Source: Aphelocoma coerulescens
Lineage: Eukaryota > Chordata > Aves > Passeriformes > Corvidae
Assembly (NCBI RefSeq): GCF_041296385.1
Contig: NW_027184065.1
Location: 186,001 to 250,000, forward strand
Direction of reading: 5' to 3'
DNA length: 64,000 nt
Shown: in pieces, positions 9,722 to 19,946 of the stretch
Position numbering within the stretch: position 1 is the stretch's first letter
Layout: every line of letters starts with the position of its first letter
The notes under the pieces: model-generated
Database searches by the model: none
What the model was told of the DNA's origin: nothing
The model's input: the letters and a program-made list of their open reading frames with translations, nothing else
Translations under genes and position numbers: made by a program

Positions 9722-11608
9722 ATGGGACAACAACCTAGTAAATTAAGTTCAAATTATAAAAGGGTGCCAGAGGATATACCCCGAGACAGTCCCCTCGGGG
9801 TCAAACTCGCAAACTGGGAAACTGATCCTTCTACAAAAGGAAAAGAGAAAGTAAAAATGATTCAATTCTGCATGAAAGAGTGGGTAAAAAAGGAAATCAG
9901 ATCTGATCATGTGTACTGGCCAAAATACGGGTCTGATGAGGCATGGATTTGCCAGGCTCTAAATGTATTTGTAAATTCAAAAGAGCCATCTCACCCTGAG
10001 GAGAGAGAATATGCTTCTTGCTGGACAGGAATTACAAAACCTCTGGGAACCAAAGTCTTCAAAATATCAGAAACCGCAGAGGAAAAGCAAACAGAAGAGA
10101 AAAAAGGCTGAGACCCTTTAGAAGTATTGCCTCCGCCGCCAGCACCAGAAGCTGCCCTCCTCCCCCTGGCTCCGGGGCTTCCCCCGCCAGCCCCCCCTCC
10201 GCCCGCACCGGGGGCCTTTCCCCCGGCAGCCCTCCCGCCCCAATGGAGCTGGGGGGGAGCCCTGCCCCCGCCCATGCCGGGGATCCCACCCTTCCCATAT
10301 ATCTCGGGAATCCCAGCACCCTCAATTGCATCAAGGGAAAGGTCACACGTCCCGGCTTCAGCCCCTACCTCTCCTGCCTTGAGAAACCCGGCTTTAGCCC
10401 CGGTGCCCGCCTCCTGTGCTCCGGAATATCTGGCTTCACTGCCATACCCCACCCCCACCCTCTGCACCACAGAATATTCAGCTTCAGCGCCAGACTTTGA
10501 ATCTGCCCCTCCTCCCCAGGGGAGTTCGGTGCTTTCTTCCCAAATCAACCCTCTTCTTAACGAAGGAGCACCATACCAGAATACAGGAGGTGCCATTAAG
10601 GCTCCGAGGCAGCCCAACAAGCCCTCCATTGCTAAACAAACAGAGGGAAGCCGAGAAATTCATTTCTTTCCGTTAAGAGAAGTACCTACGGGAGGAGGGG
10701 GAAGCGGCTTTGTGAGTGCTCCTCTAACCTCTACAGAGGTTAGGAATTTCAAAAAAGAAATTAAAGGATTATTAGAAGACCCCATAGGTACAGCTGAAAT
10801 GTTGGACCAGTTCTTAGGTCCCAACATTTTCACTTGGGAAGAAATGCAATCAATAATGAAAATAATATTCTCCCAAGAAGAAAGAGAAATGATTAGAATT
10901 GCTGGAATAAAAATTTGGGGAAAAGAAAACCAACAAGGTCCACCCGGGGATCAGAAAATGCCCATTACACCTCCTAACTGGAACCAAAATGATGAAGCTG
11001 GGAGGGGACATATGAATGATTATTGTAATTTGATAATCAAGGGAATAAAAGAGGGGGCACTCTGAGGACAAAATGTCAGAAAGGCCTTTGAGGGGCAGCA
11101 AGGGAAGGAAGAAACCCTGACTGAGTGGCTGGAGAGGCTCCGAAAGAATATGAAACAATATTCTGGGAGAGACCCGGAGTCCCTAGCAGGGCAAGCCCTG
11201 CTAAGAGTTCACTTTGTCACTCATGCCTGGCCAGATATTAGAAAAAAATTGGAAAAAATAGAAGATTGGTATGAGAAACCATTACAAGACCTAGTAAGGG
11301 AAGCTCAAAAGATATATATGTCCGGAGGGATGAAGAAAAAGCCAAAGTGGGAGCAAAGATCATGATAGCCACTATGCGAGAGAGTACCTTCCAAAAAAAA
11401 TCTAAAGCCCTCAGGTAACACTCCTAAACATTCCAGATTCAGAAATGGTGGAAAAGAGAAAAATAAAACCTCAGCACAATCAAGATTCCAAGAACAACCC
11501 AGGGATGCCTGTTTCTATTGCAAGGAAGAAGGGCATTATCAAAGAGAATGCCCCCACCTGAGGAGGGATCTGAAAAGATTTCAAGAGACACGCACAGAAG
11601 AAAAATAG
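9722..11608 (+). pseudogene. gag: ERV1 gag (broken)
   Basis: One reading frame of 628 codons runs from the ATG at 9722 to the amber codon at 11606-11608. The N-terminus is M-G-Q, the myristoylation context of gammaretroviral matrix. It is followed by a Pro-rich stretch (about 10130-10300), a capsid-like part (about 10730-11340) and a single C-X2-C-X4-H-X4-C zinc knuckle (Cys codons at 11510, 11519 and 11549, His at 11534), which packages genomic RNA. It is broken by TGA at 10109-10111 and 11063-11065. A locally shifted segment near 11340-11400 gives TGA and TAG at 11363-11368. No full Gag can be made. Unit 2 has the same breaks. Confidence 0.88.
11606..11608 (+). promoter_or_regulatory. In-frame amber codon at the gag-pol junction
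   Basis: TAG followed by GGA, with the nucleocapsid frame upstream and the protease frame downstream identical. This is the arrangement by which gammaretroviruses make Gag-Pol through stop-codon readthrough. Other retroviral genera use frameshifting. The downstream sequence includes G- and T-rich runs, but I cannot confirm a pseudoknot by eye. Second copy at 52358-52360. Confidence 0.75.
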
Positions 11609-14600
11609 GGAAATCATGGGCTCTATTTTTGGGGGGATAAATACCATCTGGAGCCTTTGATAACTTTAAAAGTAGGCCCCGAAGAGGAAGTATTGGAATT
11701 TATAGTTGACACTGGGGCAGAAAAGACTTGTGTGATGAATATTCCAAAAGGGAGTAATGATATGGTAAAAGTAACAGGAGCAAAGGGGGAAGGATTTAAG
11801 GTCTCTGTCGTTAAAGATGTGGTTATTGAAGGGGAAACAAAAATAGGGATAGGGGATGCTTTGTTAGCTCCTGAGGCTGGCAGCAATTTATTGGGAAGGG
11901 ATTTACAAATCCAACTGGGGATTGGAGTCATACCAGAAGAAGGGAAAATGACGGCCAAAGTGTTTAAACTTAGCCAAGAAGATGAAAGCAAAATTAACAG
12001 AGAGGTTTGGGCTAGGGAAGGGAATAGGGGTGGACTAGATCTTGACCCCATAAGGGTCACAATTGAAAAAGAAGAAGGTCCCATTTGTGTACATCAGTAC
12101 CCTATATCTTTAGAAGGGAGAAAAGGCTTAAAACCAGTGATAGAAGAATTAATAAAGGATGGGACACTAGAACCTTGTAAATCCCCTCATAATAGCCCTA
12201 TTCTCCCAGTAAAGAAATCTGATGGAAATTATAAATTAGTGCAAGATTTAAGAGAAGTAAACAAAAGAACACGGGCCTGCTACCCTATGGTTCCTAATCC
12301 CTGCACTCTTTTAAGCAAAATTCCACCTCAACATCAGTGGTTTAGTGTGGTAGATCTTAAAAATGCCTTTTGGGCCTGCCCACTGGCAGAGGAAAGCCGA
12401 AATATTTTTGCCTTTGAATGGGAAGATCCAAACACAGGGAAAAAGAACCAGTTGAGGTGGACTAAACTGCCACAGGGCTATTGTGAGGCCCCAAATTTAT
12501 TTGGGCAAGCCTTGGGAGAAATACTACAAACCTTCCCCACTCCCCCAGGAATACAATTTATCCAATATGGAGATGACCTTCTAATATCAGGAGAAGATGA
12601 AATGAAAGTTAAAGGAGCTACCATAAAGCTTCTAAATTTTCTTGGGAAAAAGGGACTAAAGGCATCAAAAAGGAAATTACAGTTTGTGGAATCAGAAGTA
12701 AAATATCTCGGCCACCTGATAAGCAAAGGTAGCTGACAACTAAGTCCTGAAACAATTACAGGGATTTTATCCCTCCCTCCTCCCTCTTCAAAAAAGGAGG
12801 TTAGGAGACTGCTGGGGCTACTGGGATATTGCAGATTATGGATTGAAAGATATACACAAGCAGTAAAATTTTTATATGAAAAATTAACAGGGGGAGACAA
12901 TATACAATGGACCAAAGATGATGATGATAATAAATTAGAAAAACTGAAGTTGAAACTAGCCTCGGTACCAGCCCTAAGCTTACCCTCACTAGAAAAACCC
13001 TTTCATTTATATGTGAATGCAGAAAATGGAGTAGCTCATGGTGTATTAGTCCAGGAATGGGGAGGGGTGAGAAGACCAATAGCTTATTTAGCTAAACTAT
13101 TGGACCCAGTAAGCCGTGGCTGGCCAGTATGCATTCAAGCCATAGCAGCTACCGCTATTTTGGTGGAGGAGAGCCGTAAGCTCACCTTTGGAAGTAAACT
13201 GATTGTATACACACCCCATGCGGTCCGAAATGTGCTAAATCAAAAAGCTGAAAAATGGTTAACAGACTCCAGGCTATTAAAATATGAAGCAATTCTGATT
13301 GACAGTAATGATCTAACTATAGAAGCAAGCAAAAGCCTCAATCCGGCCCAATTCCTGTATGGAGAACCAAAAGATGACCTGGCACATGATTGCTTAGAAA
13401 TTACTCAATACCAAACAAAAGTTCGAGAAGATCTAGCTGAACAAGCCCTCTTAGAAGAGGAAAGAATATATGTGGATGGTTCATCCAGATGCTTGCAAGG
13501 AAAAAGAATGTCAAGATATGCCTTAGTCGATGGGATAAATATGCAGGCCATCGAAAAAGGAAAACTACCTTCAAATTGGTCGGCGCAGTCTTGTGAATTA
13601 TACGCTCTAAAGAGAGCACTGGAGCATTTAGCACACAAAAAGGGGACCGTCTATACTGATTCAAAGTACATACCTTTGGAAAGATCTGGGAAGAAAGGGG
13701 TTTACTAAATTCAAAGGGGAAAGAACTGATACATGAAGGCCTGATTTCAGAAGTGTTGGAAGCATTAAAATTGCCTGAAGAAATAGCCGTAGTGCATATC
13801 AAAGGACACCAAGAAGGGATGACCCCAGAAATAAGAGGGAATAACCTAGCAGACCAAGAAGCCAAAGATGCAGCAGAAAATGGGACTGAACCAATTCTGT
13901 TAATCCTGACCCCAGAAAGGGGAGAATTGGAAATCCCCAAATTTAGTAAAGAAGAAGAAAAAGAATTATTTAAGATAGGGGGAGAACAAGATCAATCTGG
14001 AAAACGGAAACTTCCTGATGGGAGACAGTTACTTAATAAGCCACTCACTAAGAGAATATTAGAAGATATGCATCAAAAAACTCATTGGGGTACTCAAGCT
14101 AGCTTGTGTGATCATTTTCTAAAAAATTATGGGTGTATTGGAATCTTTGGGGTAGCAAAACAAATAACTGGGAACTGTAGAACTTGCCAAAGAGTGACTA
14201 GGAAAATAATGAGAAAAACAACATTAGGAGGCCGTGAGTTAGCTCTGCGACCATTCCAAAGTATCCAAGTAGATTTCACTAAACTTCCTCAAATACAGAG
14301 ATGGAAGTTCCTATTAGTAATAGCAGACCACCTAACTTGTTGGGTAGAAGCAGTTCCTGCTACTAGAGCTACAGCTAACATAGTATGCAAAACCCTTCTG
14401 GAACAAATTATTCCCAGATATGGAATGGTTAATAAAATAAACTCAGATAGAAGAACACATTTTACATCCAAAGTCTTACAACAAATAACTCAAGCCTTGG
14501 GAATAAAATGGGAATTACATACCCCCTGGCACCCACAAAGTTCAGGCCAAGTAGAAAGAGTGAACCAGACTTTGAAAAAAACTTTAACAAAATTAATGAT

Positions 14601-15117
14601 TGAAACTCAAATGTCATGGGTAAAATGCTTACCTTTGGCTCTGTTGAGAGGCCGAACACAGCCCAGGTCAGACCTGGGAGTGTCTCCTTATGAGATGATG
14701 TTCGGATTACCCTTCCTTACTGCTCAACATGAAACAGCCACTTATGAAGTAGGAGAAGTAAGTGTCAAAAAATATGTCACCGCAATTGCCAGAACACTTG
14801 AAAATTTGCGGCTGAAAGGAATGATCCCTCAAACCACAGCTTTGGAGTTCAAAATTCATAATATCCATTCAGGGGAATGGGTACTAGTAAAAACATGGAA
14901 AGAACAATCTTTGACTCCACAATGGGAGGGTCCTTTTCAGGTACTGCTGATGACTGAGGCCGCAATCCAGACCAAGGAACGAGGGTAGATCCATGCCAGC
15001 AGAATCAAAGGACCTGTAAAAGAACCTGAAGAGTGGACTGTAATATCCAAACCAGGTGATACCAAATTGATTCTTAAACGGAGACCAGGTGGCAATGAGC
15101 TAGAACAATCTAAATAA
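11609..15117 (+). pseudogene. pol: ERV1 pro-pol (broken), copy 1
   Basis: Protease: D-T-G-A at about 11708-11719, and a G-R-D-L motif near 11900. Reverse transcriptase: first catalytic Asp at 12353, Y-G-D-D at 12566-12577. RNase H: catalytic Asp in VDGSS at 13475, Glu near 13600, Asp in TDSK at 13658. Integrase: H-X3-H near 14070, C-X2-C near 14180, then Asp 14272, Asp 14446 and Glu 14554, the last pair 35 residues apart, followed by a Trp-rich C-terminal domain. Breaks: TGA at 12734-12736, a frameshift near 13668 inside RNase H with apparent loss of a few codons, and TAG at 14986-14988. The 13753-14988 frame (411 aa) holds an otherwise complete integrase core. Confidence 0.92.
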
Positions 15118-15694
15118 TCCAAGGGATATGCAAAGAATCACACCTAACTGAGAAGTAAAAGCCAAATTTATATCAGTGGCCCCTGGACAAATTCTGGGAC
15201 ATCGTGGAGAAGAATATTCTCACTTCAAACAGGAAGGGTTGGGACTGGATCAAACAGGGAACTCTCATGTCCTGATTCTAGCCTGTGATTTGTATTAAGA
15301 AGGGGGAGAATCACAACTTCCATCAGTGCCACATCATATACCCTGTTTGAATCATTCTAACACGGGGCATGCCAACCACGTCAAATATAAGTAATTAATC
15401 TAGAGGGAAATTGGCATTTCACACCGTCGACACCCTAGTTGTAAAGGGTGTCAAGCACAAAATCAACCCCCTATCCAGACAAAATCATAAGCAACAAAAG
15501 CAATAACTTTGCTCTGCAGATGGGAATTACTAGTGCCTGTTGAATGGGAAACACCTAAGATACGATAAGATACTACAGTTAAAAAGGTGCCAAAAGAAAT
15601 TTGCCTAAAAGCTACAAAGGAAGTGACAAGGAAATAGAGGGCAAGACCGGGTCGGCCACTGTACTCGCCACCGAGAAGATCCAATACACCTGCT
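15118..15694 (+). other. ERV1 pol-env interval
   Basis: About 580 bp with stops in all frames and no recognised domain. In ordinary gammaretroviruses pol and env overlap or nearly touch, so this gap is long. It may include degraded pol tail or an acquired segment. A splice acceptor for env would be expected here but none stands out. Unit 2 copy at 55871-56447. Confidence 0.5.
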
Positions 15695-17576
15695 ATGGGT
15701 TGCAACCTCATAGGCAAGGGAGGTGGGAGTATAAGCCATGCCGGACCTCTGTTATTCCTTCTTTTGTCACTTCTCCTGGTCCCTTTTGGGACACCGGCAA
15801 GACCATGTTACAAATGCTATCGAAAGCTCTACATGGAAAGACACCGGGGCTTCTTTCTTATTACTCATACCCATACCAACAGTCACTGTTATGACTCATC
15901 CAAATTAGGTATTTGCATGCATAAAGGAGAAAAATATTGGATTACAGAAAATTTAGGAACAAGTGGAAACAGACTAAGAAGCAATTGTCCAAAAGGAGAA
16001 AAATAGATTTGCTCCACAGCTGCCACCAGGGGAACAGTCCAAGATTTGGTAAAAGAGCAAGTGGTAAGTAAAGATACAAAGCCAGCACAGCAACCTCGCC
16101 CTATATTCACCTCACCACGCCAGGACCTGTATGCAAAGCTCAAACAACAAAGAGGAAAAAACCCCAAGGTTAGGAAAAAACCTGTTTGTGGAATTGGGGG
16201 AGAGGATAGGTAAAGAACTTAACATAACCAACTGTTGGGTCTGTGGAGGAGCTTTAATGACAGAAGAATGGCCACGGAAAGGTAGCAGCGTAGGCCCGGT
16301 AGAACTCCTTAAATGGAACCGGACAAATATAAGAGGGGGGAACCGACCTGAGGGGTGGATTTTAAGTTCAACAGTGATAGGGGAAGAATGCCTCTGGCGA
16401 ACTGGGATAAACTTTCTTAATGAAGTAGGAAACACTCCCTGTAAAAGCTATAAAGTGAGTAACAAAACTTCAAGGTGGTGGGAAAAACCAGAAAAACCAA
16501 CTTGGTATTGAGCCCAGAAAAAAGGAAAAGACTGTGTATATGATCATGAAGTTGGACTCTTTCAGTGTAATGACACGAGGAAAAATCCTTATTTTGGAAT
16601 CCCAGAAATAGCCAAATTTGGGGAGAATATAAATCAACAAGAAGGTGATTATTGGAAAGCACCAGATGGCTTCTTTTGGATATGTGGGAAAAGGGCATCC
16701 CCAAGACTCCCTTCACATTGGAAAGGGAGTTGTACACTAAGAATCATTCAACCAGGGTTTTTCCTTTTCCCAGAACCAGTGGGAGATCAATTAGGTATAC
16801 CTCTCTATGAAGACTTCAAAAGAAAGAAAAGAGATTTAATTGGAGGATTCCAAAAATGGAAAGATGAGGAATGGCCCCCTGAACGAATATTAGAAACAGA
16901 TGGGCCAGCTACCTAAGCACAAGATGGAAGTTGGGGATATCAGACCCCAATTTACATGCTGAATCGTATCATCAGACTCCAAGCTCTTGTAGAAATCATA
17001 ACCAATGAAACAGCTGGGGCTATGGAATTAATAGTCAGCCAGCAACGCCAAACCAGAGCTGCAATACATCAAAATAGGCTGGCTTTAGACTATTTACTGG
17101 CCGAAGAAGGCGGTGTGTGCAGGAAGTTCAATACATCGGACTGTTGTTTAAAAATTGATGACAATGGGGATGCCGTTCTAGATATGGCCAACCAAATCAG
17201 AAAAATAGCCCATGTACCAGTCCAAAAATGGGAATCAATGATGTCTGCTAACTGGTGGGATGGCATATTGGGGAAAGAATGGTGGAAGAAGCTAGGTTTC
17301 TTCCTCTTATGTGCTACAGCTAGTCTAATATTTCTCCCTTGCTTGATCCCCCGCTTTATTCGGCTAATCACCAGCATAGTTCAAGGCATGCAAGTTGTGG
17401 CAATGCCTACTGACCCAAAGTTGGCTATGTCTGGAACAGCACAAAAAATTATGGTATTAAAAAGACAAAGTGATACAAAAGACCCTCTTGAAGAAGCCAA
17501 ATTGATCTGTGAAAAGAACGAACAGACATTAGAAGCCAAGAAAAAAGAATTATTGCTCAAGCCAAATGATTTATAA
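15695..17576 (+). pseudogene. env: ERV1 env (broken), copy 1
   Basis: The N-terminus (15695) has a hydrophobic signal peptide at about residues 17-36. The surface subunit carries a C-W-V-C isomerase motif at 16233-16244, and a K-R-K-K-R furin-type site ends at 16832. The transmembrane subunit (ATG at 16956) has a heptad helix, then Cys at 17118 and a Cys pair at 17142-17147 (CX7CC), a membrane helix at about residues 113-138 and a charged tail of about 65 residues. Breaks: TAG 16004-16006, a frameshift in A-rich sequence near 16160-16180, TGA 16509-16511 and TAA 16914-16916. The last 206 codons are open. Confidence 0.9.
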
Positions 17577-17580
17577 AATA

Positions 17581-17593
17581 GAAAAGGGGGGAT
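17581..17593 (+). other. ERV1 polypurine tract
   Basis: GAAAAGGGGGGAT directly before the 3' LTR, the plus-strand primer of reverse transcription. Second copy at 58331-58343. Confidence 0.85.
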
Positions 17594-18379
17594 TGTTATA
17601 AACATATATTATATTAGCTTCTCGCAAAGTATAAAGTAGATATTATATAACGTTAGAAATGCTTTCTGCTGTGTGGATGTAGTTTTCTCTCTTTTTAGCA
17701 AGAATGTTAGCAAGTGTGAGCACGTAAGATAACCTCCAAACGAACAGAGGATGAGGCCCAAAAAGCTGCTAATCAACACTTTGTCTAGGGAGCAAAAGGG
17801 CCCAAAGGCTACTCCGCCCGGAGAACGGGCGGCCAGGAGAGTCCGGGAGATTTTATCACCACTCTGCCCGGAGAGACGATGAGGCCCAAAAACCTGCTAA
17901 TCAACACTTTGTCTAGGGAGCAAAAGGGCCCAAAGGCTACTCCGCCCGGAGAACGGGCGGCCAGGAGAGTCCGGGAGATTTTATCACCACTCTGCCCGGA
18001 GAGACGAAGAGGCCCAAAGCTGCAATCAGCCCTGTCTGTCTGGAGAATTAAGAAATCCACCCTACCATCGACTCTTGCCTAGCGGGCCCAACCCCAAGAA
18101 TCAAGAGAAATAAAACCACAAGGCAGAAGACTAGGCACGCTCTAAAAAGGCGGAACCAAGGAGTGGCCATGCAGAACAGCTCCAGGAAAAGTTTTAATAT
18201 GAATAAAGAACAGACAGTAAAAACGGTATAAAAAGGACTGACCTCTGGCATCAGGTGTGCTCTTGGCAGAGCGCCAAGGCAACTGGCTGTTACCCCGTTG
18301 CTTTATTTGATGTGTCTCTTATTGTCTTTATATTAAACCCCTTTAAATTCTCACAGGAGAGTGAACTTCGTTTTTCACA
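17594..18379 (+). repeat. ERV1 3' LTR, copy 1, with internal duplication
   Basis: 786 bp because a 128-bp segment is tandemly repeated (17751-17878 and 17879-18006). Otherwise it matches the 5' LTR with scattered differences. TATA-type and ATTAAA-type elements are retained. Confidence 0.93.
17751..18006 (+). repeat. 128-bp tandem duplication in LTR U3
   Basis: Two adjacent copies begin ATGAGGCCCA at 17751 and 17879. The unit-2 LTR has only one, so the duplication arose after the 40.75-kb duplication or was lost from the other copy. Each copy contains CTCCGCCCGG and CTCTGCCCGG, so the change doubles the U3 GC-box-like elements. Confidence 0.9.
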
Positions 18380-18383
18380 GAGA
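18380..18383. repeat. Target-site duplication GAGA, right flank of ERV1
   Basis: Partner of GAGG at 8149-8152 with one mismatch. The host sequence resumes as in the empty arm. Confidence 0.8.
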
Positions 18384-18419
18384 GAAGTTGTTCCCCCTGA
18401 CAGCTAAGCTCCAACTACG

Positions 18420-19315
18420 GTGTCGCTTATGTCCTTCCCAGGACGGGCGGGAAAACGCCTCGGCGCAGCGCAGCGCTGGCCGGGAGCGGCCGGCACGGCA
18501 CCGAGCGCGCTCCCCACTCCCTCCCGCCCGCGCCGCTGCGGAGACCCCGGGTTCGCCGGAATCGGCCACATGCTGCACGGAGGGCAGCGCGGCAAAGGCG
18601 GCCTCCCCTCGTCGCCCGGGGAAGGCCGGCCTCGGATCCCCGCTCTCTCCACCGGCACGGGCAGTGCCAGCAGCCTCTCGCTGTGGTCGCCGCTGGCCGA
18701 AAGCCTCGCCGCGCACCGCCCGGCCGGCCCCGCCGCTCCGCGGGGTCACACGGCACCTGCCGTGGGCGGCCGCCGAGCGACAGGAAGCAGAAGCGCTCAC
18801 CGCCGCGCCGCTCGCCGCCCCGCCCGGGCGCTCCTCTCCTCGCGCTACCACGATGGCGCCGGCCCGCCCCGCCTTCCCCGTCGCCTGCGGCGCAACGCGG
18901 CTGCTCCGAGCCACGCAGCACGCGTGCGGCCGGGCCCTGCCGAGCTGCCGGCGGAGCCGGGGCACAGCACGGGCGGGAGAGCTTCCGGCAAGGCTGGGCG
19001 GGCGGCGAGCGCGGCCGAGCGTGAGCGCGCCAGGCGGGCGGCGGGCGGCGGCGTGATGGAGAGCTAGATGGAGGCGGCAGCACCGCGCGGCATAAAATAG
19101 CTGATCGTCCGGCAGCCGCCCGCTCCGCAGCCCCTCGGCTGCTGTCGAGAAGGGCCCCGGCCCTGGCCGCGGGCAGCCCTGGCGGGGCAGGGGAGCACTG
19201 CGGGCAGCCCCGGGGCCGCGCAGCCGTCTGCAACGCGCGGTGGGAGCCGCTGGGAACTATTTTACACGTTCCGGGGGGCTGGAGAGGAGCACGGAGACCA
19301 CGCGGCAGGTCGCTG
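18420..19315. promoter_or_regulatory. CpG island, inverted copy in left arm
   Basis: Reverse complement of the island at 40953-41883, lacking 29 bp found in the right-arm copy (348-376 in unit 1) at a repeated GCG. The splice-donor-like GTGAGC is retained on the - strand. In this arm the ERV1 3' LTR lies only about 40 bp from the island edge, so any leftward transcript would run into ERV1 antisense. Confidence 0.6.
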
Positions 19316-19357
19316 CCGTTAGGGAAAATTAATCCACGATGCCTGAGGTTTATATCC

Positions 19358-19818
19358 GAAAAGGAGACAGAGGAGTCCTGCAACATTCTTCGACTACAGG
19401 GAGAGTCCATGGGGCTTTTCCCATGGCGTCTGTCAAACGGTTGCGGGATGCAGCCCCCTTTTGATGCCAAGTTCCCGGCCACAGCACCCTCTTCCTTTTC
19501 CCCACTGGCTGAGGTATTCGGGAGATACAGACTTCCGGAACTGCCTACTCTATGCGCCCCCCTCTAATATGCACCCCCCTCTTGGCATCGAGAAGAAAGA
19601 AAAGAACCCCATTCCTAATGCTCTTAAGTCTTTGTTGCCTTGCTCTAGGTTCAGGAATTTAACACGGCCTTGATTAATCAACAGTCTCTGATGATTAGTA
19701 ACAGTTCTAGAGAACTCCTAGTTTCTTCTGTTACTTCACTAGCCATAACTTCCTAGCCTTGTCTACAGGCCGATTCACACGGTCTCTTTGTAAAGACTCA
19801 TCCATCTCATTCCTTTTA
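19358..19818 (-). repeat. ERV2 3' LTR-like repeat, left arm
   Basis: Matches 23020-23459 with many differences. It is preceded on the - strand by the purine-rich tract next to env, as expected for a 3' LTR, and abuts the CpG island. Confidence 0.7.
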
Positions 19819-19946
19819 ATCCCTCCTCTTTTTATTTGCTCTGTATTTGTCTTTACAAACCTTAATTACCATGGATTTAATTTTTTCTTCTGGAGTCTTC
19901 TTGGGTTTTGCTATTATTTGCAGTGACATTCTTTTCTGTCCTTTTG

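Larger units (their letters stand above)
8153..18379 (+). mobile_element. ERV1: near-complete gammaretrovirus-type provirus, copy 1
   Basis: About 10.2 kb with the order LTR - primer site - gag - (amber) - pro/pol - env - polypurine tract - LTR. Gammaretroviral assignment rests on the 4-bp target duplication, a proline-tRNA-like primer site, one zinc knuckle in gag, gag and pol in one frame separated by UAG, and an env with CXXC in the surface subunit and a CX7CC motif in the transmembrane subunit. All genes are interrupted, so the copy is defective. It sits in the left arm only, entered after the palindrome formed, and was copied with the 40.75-kb unit. Confidence 0.95.

Noticed and set aside
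8153..18379. ERV1 as an intact, active provirus
   Set aside because: gag, pol and env each contain at least two stops or frameshifts in both units.
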